From Botryosphaeria dothidea (Eukaryota > Ascomycota > Dothideomycetes > Botryosphaeriales > Botryosphaeriaceae), in the NCBI GenBank assembly GCA_011503125.2, contig WWBZ02000040.1:4154001-4218000 (forward strand): a stretch of 64,000 bases of DNA, in the 5' to 3' direction. The notes beneath the pieces were generated by a model. It saw only the letters and a program-made list of their open reading frames with translations. It was not told the origin of the DNA and searched no databases. A program made the translations under genes and the position numbers. Shown here in pieces: positions 21,768 to 32,293 of the stretch (position 1 is the stretch's first letter; each line of letters opens with the position of its first letter).

Positions 21768-23960
21768 CTAGCGACTGGGTCCCAACTGACTTGACCAGTC
21801 TCGTTGCTTCTGCAGAAGTTGATCGTCATGTTGGAAAAGTGTTGTTTGTTGATGAATAACGATGATCAATTGATGATTGGCATGAAGAGGGAGAGGGTAG
21901 GTAACCCGCTTGCCTCTTATACAAGTGATTGTGACTAAGCTATATAGTGAGACACGCTTCGTCTCAAAAACGAGTGATATCCTACAAAAAGCCTTTCAAA
22001 GGTCTCCACGGCGTCTGCAGCTACTGTGCATTTCTTTCCCAAGAAGTCCAAGATATAGGTGCATACAGTAGCAGCATTGATGAGCATGCTCAAGGACTAC
22101 TCGTGCTTGATTTCGGGTCTTATCCACAGCAGTACAGAAATACGATGCCGCTTACGAAAAATACCATATGCAGTCAACCAACTATTCTCCAGTTTGGAGA
22201 ATCGGTGCAAGTTCAAGTATATTGACATTTATTTTGAAGAACTATCATAGTACGGCTTCCACGATGCCACGCTTGGGCGTGGGATGGCGGGAGAGGGCTT
22301 GTGAAGCAACATCACGCAGAAGTGATATTTGAGTTCGAGACTTCGTATCGCCGTGTCGGTAAAGCTGTGGCAAGACCTCTACTTTAACTGCAGAAGACGG
22401 TCTTAGGTCTCCATTTGTCAGCGAGGCGCATCCATAGTTCATAGAAATCGGTCTGGTAAGTTCATGACGCGATACAGCATCAGCTTGATCTCGGCAGTGA
22501 TGGAGTCGAATATGAAAGGAAATTTTGCGGCTGTGTAGATAGATGCATTCAACTGCGCTCTTTTGGATGAGTTCTGGCCGGAGTCCCTTGGGGTCTAATT
22601 TGTCGCGTTGGCCGGAGAAACTACAGATACAAAACCATCATCATCGGGGAATTGGACATCAATGGCCTCGTCCCGGAGTGATAATGGCTGACCAAGAACA
22701 ACAGCCAGAATTATTTCGGTAGAGTAAGTGGACCAGAAAATTCCGCCTCTAGGATTTTTGCGGAGCAGGGACTGCTTGTGTTCTTCGTGCGATACCCTTG
22801 ACGCTAGCTCTGTCCATCGCCTTTGGAAGCGTAGATCCAGACAACCGGCCATGATGGCTGATGTTAAAACCAAGCATTATGCCCATTCTCAAAGTAAAAC
22901 CTCGAAAGACCAAACACGAGCATTATCTGTAGACTTCGATGCTATCGTGTAGCGGTAACTCGCATGATTCGATGCGTACCATTGCAGTGGCAAGAAACCT
23001 CTCAGAATAGAATTTGGTCTTCAGCCGAGACTTCAGGATACGCGCATCGACGTCAAAAACATGGAAGATCTGGATAGCATGGACTGGGAATAAAGCAGTC
23101 TCTATCCCCTTCAGCTGTGGTAGATCGTGGGAACGAGAAGCCTGGTTGTGTATCCTGATAGCTTCGATGCAGTTTGGGATGGGAATAAGGACAGGCAAAT
23201 TTCGAAGTAGACGTCAACAAAGTTCCAACACTTAACGGCAGGAGTGAAGTGTAGTAAAATTAGTCCAGCATGCACGGCATCTGACGGGTTGCCGGATTGC
23301 CGACCTGCTGCCATCGCTGAACACGTGCGGCTTGGGAATGGCAGAGAAGGTGAGACGAGCAAGTGAGACTTCTGACGAGAGTCCGAGATACTTTGACTCT
23401 TTCGAATTCACAAGAGATAATAGTCCAGCCTCGTGGACTAGAGGCTGACTCGGGCCTATCTACATAGACCACTCGGCATCAGCTTGAACGAGTAGTCATC
23501 CCACATACTGCTCAACTCCTACGAACCTCGGCTGTTGAGGCTGCCGAGCTGGCTTTAGCCACAGTTGTGATAGTCTGTAACTGAGAGCGATAGATGCTAT
23601 TGCTGAAATCACCTTGAAGGTCATCCTCGTTCGTCAAGACCTCCTGGCTATATCCGGTAGGTATGTCCGGGACGGTCTACGAGGCAGTCGATTCTTCCTG
23701 GCTGGTGACGTTGATGGTGCAGAGGCTTGACATGAGAGGTGCACTTCCGAGCTCTTCCGAAGCAAACCGTCTCAATGCAAACTCGAGAGACCTTAGCCGC
23801 ACCTTGACATCAGCATTCTGGCCATTTGCACGGATGCAAAGCAGGCCCGCTATGGCACAATGTCCGCAGGAGGGCGTGCTACCATCGCGTCAGATCTTCT
23901 GACTTCTGTAGTATGTACTCGATCTTGCCTTCTTTCTGCCGAAAGACTGTGCTTGCCGTG
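21768..23960 (-). pseudogene. Zn(II)2Cys6 transcription regulator with Fungal_trans domain, decayed
   Basis: On the - strand the second half of a binuclear cluster is visible at about 23830-23880 (TPSCGHCAIAGLLC). The first half is degenerate: Tyr where Cys is expected, and a stop. The regulatory domain appears near 22670-22750 as FWSTYSTEIILAVVLGQPLS followed by DEAIDVQFPDDD. A C-terminal helical part (SLSMLINAATVCTYILDFLG, then ETFERLFQHDDQLLQKQ) is interrupted by a 149-bp TIR element at 21839-21987. Several stops and frame changes lie between these blocks. Its place between a permease relic and dehydrogenase/aldolase genes suggests it was the pathway regulator, which is an inference. Confidence 0.65.
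21839..21987 (+). mobile_element. small TIR element, copy C (149 bp), inside regulator coding sequence
   Basis: It is closely similar along its length to copy B (3389-3538, opposite strand), sharing for example GATGATTGGCAT, GAGGGTAGGT and GCCTCTTATAC. The termini GTGTTGTTT and ATCCTACAA are slightly decayed versions of copy B's GTGTTGGAT/ATCCAACAC. AAA flanks both sides, consistent with a 3-bp target duplication, though an A run makes the exact boundary ambiguous. Removing it joins a - strand frame, ETFERLF to FQHDDQLLQKQ. Confidence 0.75.
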
Positions 23961-24659
23961 ACTGCTGCCGATTTCCATCACGGTCGGGTGGATGCCTACC
24001 GCCGGGTATGAGTTCGGCGGCGCTGGATCTCTGTAAATGCCTCAGTCGCAGTGATTGAGCTCAGATGCCAAGGAATGCAATACTTCCATAATTTGAGGGG
24101 AGCAAGATTTCTTTCGGAGAGAGTCATTTTATAGAAGCCCGTCTTCGCTCTCGGCTTTTGGCCGGGAGGGGTAGGTAGGAGTTTCTTGCCGTTCTCACAG
24201 CATCCTCTGTCCTCTAATACACAAAAGTGAGACAGTAGCGGACTCAGTGCCGAGACTCTGACACACTTCTCAATCTTACTGTGGGTACGATTGTGTCACC
24301 CCGTGCGGCCGGATGCTTCCAGTCTGTTCTTTGTCGATGGGCTTGTCCATCTCCATATACTTACCCGGAGATGGTCTGCATTCGTCAAGCATGGCTTCCG
24401 AGCCGGACTACTGCCGGCTCCGCTGCGGGGAGAAGCCGATGAGGGGTCGTTGAAGGGAATCGGCGTGTCGCCGACTGTTACCTCCCATTCCAGTGCCAGA
24501 AGAACCGACGGTGCAAGCTCACGAAACACTGCAATGCCAAAGGTGGTGGAGTTGCCGACCGAGGTGTCGCTCCGCGGTTATAACTTTCATTCTGCAATAT
24601 TTCACAGTTCCTGCATCCTTTGATCCTGCTAAACGACTTACTGTTGTTACTAGCTCACC
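23961..24659. other. intergenic region, probable divergent promoter
   Basis: The region lies between the leftward regulator relic and the rightward dehydrogenase. It contains several CGG/CCG triplets, including clustered ones near 24410-24440 (GCCGGCTCCGCTGCGG), the half-site type bound by Zn2Cys6 proteins. No specific operator can be proven. Confidence 0.35.
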
Positions 24660-25654
24660 ATGGCTTCTCAGACACGCTACTACGTGAAACCCAGCGACGC
24701 CGAGGCCTTCGCGCACTCACTCCTGGCTAAGACCGGGCTGCCAGACGACCATGCCATTCTGATGGCTAAATGCCTAGTCCAGGCAGACACATGTGGGGTG
24801 GTTCGTAACGATCCGGACAGAATGCATCTCTCTCATATAACTGATACTAAAATTTGGTCTCGTATGATACCCACGGCATGGCAAGACTCCAACAGTACAT
24901 GGAGCGGGTCAGCAACAGCCTTGTCAATGCAAAGCCAAGTCTCAAGATCTTGGGAAAAACTCCGGTAGCGGCGCACCTGGACGGAGACAACGGTTTCGGC
25001 TTCATCGTCGCGTCTAAAGGCATGGGAGACGCGATTCGGCGTGCGCAGATGTACGGCATCGGCATCGTAACCGCGAACCACTCGAACCACTTTGGAATGG
25101 CGGCGACCTACGTGCTACAAGCCCTCGAAACCGATATGATCTCCCTTGTATTTACCAATTCGGCCAAACAGATGCCTCCATTTGGAGAAAAGGAAACACT
25201 TCTGGGCATATCACCTTTTGCTGCAGGCGCGCCAAGCAAGAACGAGGTCTCAAACGTTCTGGACATGGCTCCATCAGTGGTCGCAAAGGGTGAGATCCGC
25301 AAAGCTGCGCGAAGAGGAGAGAAAATCCCGCTGGGATGGGCATACGATAAGGACGGGAAGCCGACAGAGGATGCGGACGTGGCGCTGAATAGTTCAATGG
25401 CTCCAATCGATGGGCCAAAGGGCCCGGGGATTGCGATCTTGATGGACATCATGTCCGGCGTGTTGTCTGGTGCCGCTTTCGGAGGAGAGATTGGTGATCA
25501 GTACAAGGAAGCACGCCCCCAAAACGTCGGCCACTGTTTTGTTGCCATCAAGCCCGATGTTTTCATGTCGTCGGAAGACTTCCGGTCCCGAATGGACACC
25601 TTGGTCCAACGCGCTCATGGAGTGACTCCAGAACCGAAAGTCAATGAGTGTTGA
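24660..25654 (+). pseudogene. Ldh2/malate-dehydrogenase-type NAD(P)H oxidoreductase, probably damaged
   Basis: The family covers malate, lactate, ureidoglycolate and related 2-hydroxyacid dehydrogenases. Exon 1 (24660-24800) ends at CLVQADTCGV. Exon 2, read from 24866 (DTHGMARLQQYMERV), continues through ANHSNHFGMAA near 25075 (a family signature), SPFAAGAPSKN and IAILMDIMSGVLSGAAFGG. Both exons are in phase 0 around an intron starting GTTCGT at 24801, but the expected AG acceptor at 24864-24865 reads AT. No other AG nearby keeps the frame. The protein also stops early after RAHGVTPEP: at about 309 residues it lacks the usual C-terminal 40 or so. Otherwise the frame is clean, so loss of function looks recent. 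It neighbours an RraA-type aldolase, which suggests a shared acid-degradation route. Confidence 0.75.
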
Positions 25655-26013
25655 TTGTTTGAGCTTTGCTTGGTAAAGTGAAATTGATCGAGAATTCGGA
25701 AAGTCACACGGCAAGCTTGGGAACTTTGATCCCCAGTGACCAAAAAATGATTACTACACAATTACACTAGTTTTGTTTTCCCTGATAGAGTGATGCGAAG
25801 TTTTAAGTCAGTACGATACCCATGATACGTTGAGAGCACACAAATACTCTTGAAAGTATGCATGCGGTCAACGAGAGCTGCCATTTTGACAAGATACCGA
25901 AAGCTGCGACAATATCGCGTGTAGCATATTATCTTCTCGAGAAACTCGAAACTCCGTTGTATTTCTGTATACTTTATTAGAAAAGCTGCGCAACATTCCC
26001 ATTTTAGTCCTCT

Positions 26014-26879
26014 CTATTTTCCCCTGTACGTCTTGAACGCTTCCTCCACGGTCATCCCGTTCTTGATTGCCTCGGCACATCTCTCGTCCACGGCGACTAT
26101 TCCAGGCACAATCTCAAGAACTTTCTCGGCCAGGCCTTGCGGCAGACAAACGACACCATCAAGATCTGCAATAATGTAATCACCAGGGTTAATGACAGCT
26201 TCCTGGATGGAAGACTGCAGCTTCACGGGAACGTCCGTCTCAGACGGGAAGCAGATCGCACTCCCGGCAGTGTTGCCAGTTCCTCTTGCAAACAGCTGTA
26301 CGGATGTTAGATAAACTGCAACTTTAACTTCGAGAAGATAATCGGCGACTAACGGGGAACTCTAAACTTCGGTGTTCCTGCAGATCTCGCAACGAACCGT
26401 CGATGACCACCCCGCTCGCCCCGAGATACTTTGCTCTCAGGGACATCAATCCGCCATAGCAGGCATTGATGTGTGGCGCCGGTTGCGAGATGAATACTAC
26501 CGCACGCTTCGGGATTTGGTCGATCTGTCAAAGCTATGTCAATTCTCTCGTCGCCAATGCAGATGATCTATGACTGAAGGCCGAGGATTGCGATTTACTG
26601 ACGTAATTGCCCTTTACTTTCGGTGCCGCCGTGTCCGCTTTGGAAGCGAACTTGACGATGAATGCGTGGCCAACGATCTTGGTGTTCCCTGCCCTATAGG
26701 CGGGAGAGTACATCGCCAGTCCCTCGGGGAAACCACCGTGGACATGTTCGAGTTTGGATAAGCCATCGGAAATCTTCCCCATATCGGAATCGCAGACATC
26801 TTTTCAGGTTCCTCTGTACAGGTGCACCTACTTCGCAGCTAGACCACTGTTGAAGTCGTCTGATTATTGACTCCGCCAT
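26014..26879 (-). CDS. RraA-like protein (4-hydroxy-4-methyl-2-oxoglutarate aldolase family)
   Basis: Four exons on the - strand: 26879-26832, 26773-26603, 26524-26354 and 26295-26014, giving 223 residues, normal for the family. All joins are phase 0 with GT...AG introns. Family landmarks are HGGFPEGLAMYSP early, NACYGGLMSLRAKYLGASG in the middle, VVIDGSLRDL containing the conserved Arg-Asp pair of the active site, and GDYIIADLDGVVCLP near the C-terminus. RraA-type aldolases cleave 4-hydroxy-4-methyl-2-oxoglutarate or 4-carboxy-4-hydroxy-2-oxoadipate to pyruvate plus a 2-oxoacid, and usually need a divalent metal. Other members only share the fold, so the substrate is uncertain. It lies tail-to-tail with the damaged Ldh2-type gene and beside a class II aldolase, and appears to be the one undamaged enzyme of this group. 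Confidence 0.88.
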
Positions 26880-27182
26880 GGTCTTCGACATTAAGGTAAA
26901 AGTGGTAATTTAATATAAGCCAAATCGTGAGCTATGATGTATGACGTGAACGACGAGCGAAGCAAATGAGCGGTCGCCGGTTTCATAGGCCTCAAGGCGA
27001 TATAAGCTTCCGACAATCGGCGTCCTTTCGGCAACCTTCGGCTATCAACAGCTCAATCGGTCTCGCTCCGAGTGCGCGGATGCACCCGTCGTCAGCGGCT
27101 GCATCCGGCCTCACAGGAGCGTTGGGATCATCCCGATCTCAAACTTAACATTTCTGAGACATCAAGACGCTGGTATTTTGCG

Positions 27183-28201
27183 ATGGAGAGTCCATGCAAG
27201 GAGAAACACTATAATCTCGCAATGGGCTCCTTTCCTCAGAACAGTCGGACATTTCAGATTCTCGACGACGCCGCCGAGAGAGGATATTCCGTCGGAGCAT
27301 GCAACTGGTTCGTTGTGCTCCTGCATTGGCTTTGGGAATCGACTAACGCCGTTATTCACGCAGTTACAATGATGACGACGTGATAGCCGTCATTCGTGCG
27401 GCAGAAGCATGCAGGTCGCCAGCCATTATACAAATATTTCCTTGGACATTCAAATTCCAAGGGCTGCACTTCGTCAAATATGTACTTGATGCAGCACACG
27501 AGGCGAGTGTGCCCATCGCCGTTCATCTTGACCACTGCATCGAGGCTGCGGATGTTGAGCTGGCCCTTACGCTGCCTTTTGACTCGATCATGATCGACGC
27601 CTCGATGCACGAATCGGAGGAGAATATACGGCAGTGCAAGCAAACCGTTGAGATCGCGAATGCGAAAGGTATCGCAATCGAGGCAGAAATGGGCAGAATT
27701 GAAGGCGGCGAAGACGGGTTGGCACATGTTGTCCTGGGCTCTGTTTTAACACAGTCAGACGGAGCTAAGAAGTTCGTTTAGAAAACTGGAGTCCAGTTTT
27801 TGGCACCGTCGTTTGGGAAAATTCACGGAAATTATGGGCAAGACGGCCCGGAGGCATCTTGGAGACTGCCGGTGTCAGTGGTGTAGTGTTTTCTGTCGCG
27901 CACGATATGATTTGCTCACGCTTCTAACAGTTCAATGGCTGTGCACCGAGCAATTCCTGTAATACCCTTGGTCCTGCACGGAACCCATGGCGTTTCAGAC
28001 GAGCTCCTGAGAGAAACGAGGAAATATGGTGTGAAAAAAGTGAATTTGAATAAGACAGTCCGTGACGAGTACACAGAGTTCATCGCACAGAATGCCGGGA
28101 AACTGGAACTGACCACATTGAAAATTCGCGGTGTGGAAGTCTACAGTCAATCAATCCAGAGAGTCATGCAGAATGTTCTCGGGTCAGCAGACAAGGCATA
28201 G
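27183..28201 (+). pseudogene. class II ketose-bisphosphate aldolase-like, one internal stop
   Basis: These zinc enzymes cleave or condense ketose phosphates or similar substrates with dihydroxyacetone phosphate. Exon 1 (from the ATG at 27183) holds QILDDAAERGYSVGACN. An intron with CTAAC branch and CAG acceptor ends near 27361. Exon 2 gives FPWTFKFQG, the zinc-ligand block HLDHC near 27523, and EAEMGRIEGGEDG near 27683. After an in-frame TAG at 27778-27780 it continues with TGVQFLAPSFGKIHGNYG. A second intron ends in TTCTAACAG near 27930. The last exon carries LVLHGTHG (zinc-ligand His) and VNLNKTVRDEYTEF, ending LGSADKA. Everything else is in frame, so the TAG is a single, probably recent, lesion unless it is a sequencing error or is read through. 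Confidence 0.78.
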
Positions 28202-29243
28202 AAAATGTACCAACGGGCCTGCAAATTTTTGCTAAAAACTCACTGTACGAGTGCAATTCAACACTTAGATCCAGAAGACTTTTTACGCTTCCCAGGAAGT
28301 CGTTACGATGTTCAGGTGCCCGAGAATCCGTTAACAGCATGTACACTCCTCTCCGATGATCAACTTACTCTTTGCTTTCGTCATATAAAAAGGCTCGGAT
28401 GATGCTCTTAGGTGAAGGGCACTTTATGGGTATGGAAAGGGACGCTGCTACTGCTGGTGCATTATTTACTGCCGACGTTATGCTTAATTTCAATGCCGGG
28501 TAGGTTGGGCGTGTAATCCGGGGTCGGTCTACCAACACGCTTACATATCTAGAGCCGAGAAAGATTCAACATACACTAGGAAAACGATATGCAAAATTGT
28601 GGTGGACACGCATATCGACTTTCGCGAAACAATCAAGGTTTTTGGGTGAATTGGCGAATATCACCACGTCATTGGACAACGCGATTGACATGAGCAGTTC
28701 GATGAGATCATAGAGCAATGTACCAAAATCAGTTTAACGCGTCCGGAAGTTCTGAGGAAACTTTGAGCTCTACTACTGTTCAAGACAGTTCACGGTATGC
28801 AAAGTGACCATAATTTCTATAATTAAAGTCGCTGATCCTCGTAAGCTTCACGCAATACGAGATGGGTCGTGTATCTTCCTCTTCTACGACTGCATAGGTT
28901 AGTAGGACAGAAAGGACCTTCTAGAAAGGGTTAGCAGACTCGTCGGATTTTCCGTCAATCCTTGTAAATGCTTGGCAGTTGTTCGTATTAGATGGGGCAA
29001 TATCCCCAACAGGATACACACACCGGTGAAACCTTGAGGTTCCTCCAGTTTTATCAGAGCAAAGGTCGTTATATGGAGTGATTTCACCAGAGCGATACGA
29101 ACTCTCTAGTCCGTTCAGTATGTGCTCGAGATTGACGTTCAAATAACTTATAAGTGAAGACATTCTTCTCGTTCTGCGCACCTGTATTTCGCGAGTGGCC
29201 TCCACAAACCAGAATATTAAGCAAATTGAGCATACAAGTCAAT
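28202..29243. other. 1 kb intergenic, nothing recognised
   Basis: Only short frames without domain resemblance. It presumably includes the 3' UTR of the aldolase-like gene and the promoter of the aspartic protease. Confidence 0.45.
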
Positions 29244-30573
29244 ATGTTTCACACGCTAATACCACTCATTCTCGTCGCTTCATCTTCTGCACTGCCAACC
29301 CAACGTCAGGAGGAACAGCCGATATTCATCCCCTTAAAGTATGCCTACAATGGCTATCCAAAGGTCATGGCCGATTTGCACTTTGGCACGCCTTCTCAAA
29401 CTCCGATAGAGACTGTTATTGATCTTGGCAGCGATGATTTCTGGGTATGTGCCTCTTTTTCACAATGGAGCCACAACGTACTGATTTCCCGCCCAGGTTT
29501 ACGGTCCGAACTCCACCATATACTACGGTAGCCCATACCTTGGGGAAGAAGGGCCATGTCGCCTAACACCAACTCCCTTCTACAACCCCGTCTTGTCCAG
29601 TGCAGCCACCGGCCGTGTGGATAAAAACCGTGGGTATGCATACGGCGGCAATGGAAAGATTCTGAGCTCTTTCTACTCTTACAATGATACCGTGGGCTTT
29701 GGAGACACCGCAATTTTCCCAAGCATCGAAGATGTGCAGGTGGCAATTGTGAACAAGACGATCATCAAAGTCCGAGCCGACGAATGCACCGGCGTCGACC
29801 ATGATAACAGCATCCTTGGTCTCTCCGAGTACACAGAAGGTACATCCGGTCCATCATTTCGGCAAAACCTACTCGGCCAAGGCGTCGTCGAGTCCTCAAC
29901 GCTGTCTATGTGGTTTGACGAAGCGCCGGCAGCCGCCAATGCCACATACCGCGGCACCGCCCTCTTTGGCGCCATTCCCAAGACCAAATATTCCGGCAGC
30001 CTTGTGCAGGTACCGAAGCGCCAACCTGAGTCCAGCACCGGATACTACGTCGACACGCCAGTCTGGTCCACGGTACAAGCGTCGGGAGGACAAAGCCGGC
30101 CAATCAAGCCTTACGACGACACGGCTCACTGCCTTCTTGACTCCGGCTCAGGCCAGGACTATTTGCCTGTCGATCGAGACGACTTTCTCAACGCCACCGG
30201 CCTCATCATGTTCGAGAACATCGTCGCGTACAACGGATCCTGCGACTCGATTCCGCGCGACGCGGCCGTCTCAATCACGTTCGGCGCTGTTGCCAACGGG
30301 ACATCCGTAACCGTCAAGGTCCCGTTGCGCAACTGGGCGAGGGGCAATGCGGACTGGCTTGGTGATGCGACAAAGTGTGGGTTGAGCATGCAGCTCAGCC
30401 AGGCACAGGAGTGCACGTTGGGGTCGCCGTTCTTCTCCGCTGCCTTCCTTGCTATTAACGACGAGTTCGGACAGATCGCACTGGCGCAGGGGGGCGTGTC
30501 GACTGGAGCTTCGGATGGATACGAGGGCTTGGGGGAGATTGAGGTTATTGGTAAAGGGCAAGGACTGCCTTAG
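29244..30573 (+). CDS. pepsin-family (A1) aspartic protease, secreted, atypical first motif
   Basis: Exons 29244-29444 and 29497-30573 (intron GTATGT...CCCAG) encode 425 residues, the usual size for a fungal A1 protease. The first 17 or so residues (MFHTLIPLILVASSSAL) form a signal peptide, followed by a likely propeptide and the first lobe (ADLHFGTPSQTPIETVID). The first catalytic loop reads D60-L-G-S-D-DFWV, where the family normally has D-T/S-G-S-S-x-LWV. The second is canonical, LLDSGSG, at about residue 282. Several N-glycosylation sites and Cys pairs fit an extracellular protein. No C-terminal GPI-like hydrophobic tail is visible. The catalytic Asp is kept, but the loss of the adjacent Thr/Ser may weaken or alter activity. 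The start is chosen because it gives the signal peptide. Confidence 0.85.
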
Positions 30574-31099
30574 GGTGCGGAGTCTGTACAACATTCGAAG
30601 AGAATGGAATCTGAAATGAGCATGTTGGACACACCTTGGATCCAATTGATCAGCTCATCTGCTTCATGCTTGATGATCTCTGGGTCCTCGGGTCCATGTA
30701 CTGTTTGACGGGTGGAGTATCACACCTACCAAAAGGCTTGAGATCTTGAATCTTGGGTGCAAATGAGGGATCAAGCATAGTCAGGGAACCTCCACCCCCG
30801 TGGGTGCGAAATTTTTTTCACCCCCATAATACTGAAGTTCGACTCTGAGCACTATTCCGAACAAGTAAGAAATCCGCCTTCATTTTGCACAAGAGAAAAA
30901 AAATCAATATGCACTTTTTCTTCTAACCACCATCTGAAAGAGAATAAAACATCGAAACTAGTAGAGCCACATCTTGGTCTCATGCATAATAGGTGATTGC
31001 TAATATTTTGTACACTAACCACTGTTCCAAGATTTTCAAGACGAAGGCGGCGAAGTAGAGAACGACAGACGACGGGGCCTGAACCAAAGAAGCACAGCC
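30574..31099. other. intergenic between convergent genes
   Basis: About 530 bases between the protease and the hydrolase stop codons. A-rich and T-rich runs fit 3' UTRs. Nothing else was seen. Confidence 0.5.
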
Positions 31100-32293
31100 T
31101 TACCCGCTCTCCGCCATCACAAATGCCTCGGGCGTCCTCTTGATGAATGAATCCACACTGCCCAATCCCTTTCCCCCACCGACCATCTCCCCAAAAAACC
31201 TCAACAACAACCCCGTCACCACGTCCGTCAGCCTCCTGCCTTCAATACTCCCCAGCTGCGTCGCCGCCGCACCGCCCCTCTCCCCCAGCAAATCAACGCA
31301 TAGCGGCAGGTCGGTGTAGTCCAGGTGCGTCGTGCCATTCACCTGCACATCCCTCAGCCAGCCGCTCTGGTTGGCGTTGAACATCGCCCACGTGACATCC
31401 GCGTCCTCCACCCCGAGGAAGCGCGCCTCGCTCGCCAGCTCCAGGAACGGCGCACACAAGTCCGCCGACGGCGCCCCCGGGTCGGGCACGATGACCGTGT
31501 CGTTGGCGCCGGCCTTGGTGAGGTGCTGAAACGTCCCGTCGACGTTGACGCCCGCGCGGAAGCGCGAGGAGCCGCCGCCGGCGGACGGCAGCATGACGCC
31601 CGCGGCCGCGGAGCCGCCCGCGCTGTGCCCGAAGACGCCGTAGTGGGTCGTGTTGACGGGGGCGCCGGAGGCCGCGACGAGGGCCGGCAGGCCGGCCGGG
31701 CTCATGGCGGCCTCGATGTCCGGCACACGGTTGAGGACGAGCTGGCGCAGGGCCACGGCCGTCATGTTGAGCAGCGTCGCCGGCCCCGGCACGCCCGGCG
31801 CGCCGTAGGGCAGCGCCGTGTAGGGCGCTTCGCCCGGGTGGTCGATGCCGACGACGCTGAAGCCGTGCGAGGCGAGCTCGCTCAGGTAGGCGGTGTAGAT
31901 GGCAACGGGCGCGCCGGCGCCGGGCGTGAATATGAGGGTCGGGTAGGGCGAGGAGCCGTTGCCGAAGGCTGGGTGTGTCCCGAGGAGCGTGGGCGCCTGG
32001 AACTGGAGGTTCGTTGTGAGTTTCGAGAGGGAGCCGTTGCTGATACCGAAGGTCTGTTCAAACGTGCGTGCAGTGGTAGCGTCCAGGTAGGGCACGGTGG
32101 CATTTGGGGCTTGGAGCGTGGGATAGTAGATTGTCAATAGCAGGATGCCCGGGTTCGGTGTTGGATCAAAAGGAGTCGAGTGATTGAAGACATGCTGGGT
32201 GTAGCCCACGTGATACGGGCCCTTGGGGTCCCATAGCGAAATCGCATTGAGAAGTTGCGGAAGTAGCGCGGCGGCGAGGAAGAGCGAGCGCAT
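31100..32293 (-). CDS. secreted alpha/beta hydrolase, platelet-activating-factor acetylhydrolase-like
   Basis: A single uninterrupted frame of 397 codons, preceded by a clear signal peptide (MRSLFLAAALLPQLLNA). The nucleophile elbow GHSAGGS puts the catalytic Ser at about residue 224. The segment GFSVVGIDHPGE near residue 145-154 and PTLIFTPGAGAP near 118-129 match the fold of PAF-acetylhydrolase/dienelactone-type lipases, with the oxyanion region ahead of the elbow. Multiple N-x-S/T sites agree with secretion. Coding sequence is GC-rich at third positions, which also opens a 271-codon shadow frame on the other strand. The likely role is extracellular ester hydrolysis; the substrate is unknown. 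Confidence 0.85.
   Translation of the reverse strand: MRSLFLAAALLPQLLNAISLWDPKGPYHVGYTQHVFNHSTPFDPTPNPGILLLTIYYPTLQAPNATVPYLDATTARTFEQTFGISNGSLSKLTTNLQFQAPTLLGTHPAFGNGSSPYPTLIFTPGAGAPVAIYTAYLSELASHGFSVVGIDHPGEAPYTALPYGAPGVPGPATLLNMTAVALRQLVLNRVPDIEAAMSPAGLPALVAASGAPVNTTHYGVFGHSAGGSAAAGVMLPSAGGGSSRFRAGVNVDGTFQHLTKAGANDTVIVPDPGAPSADLCAPFLELASEARFLGVEDADVTWAMFNANQSGWLRDVQVNGTTHLDYTDLPLCVDLLGERGGAAATQLGSIEGRRLTDVVTGLLLRFFGEMVGGGKGLGSVDSFIKRTPEAFVMAESG

Noticed and set aside
31325..32140. A 271-codon + strand frame, rich in Arg, Ala and Gly
   Set aside because: It is the antisense shadow of the GC-rich hydrolase gene, which has a signal peptide and GHSAGG motif.
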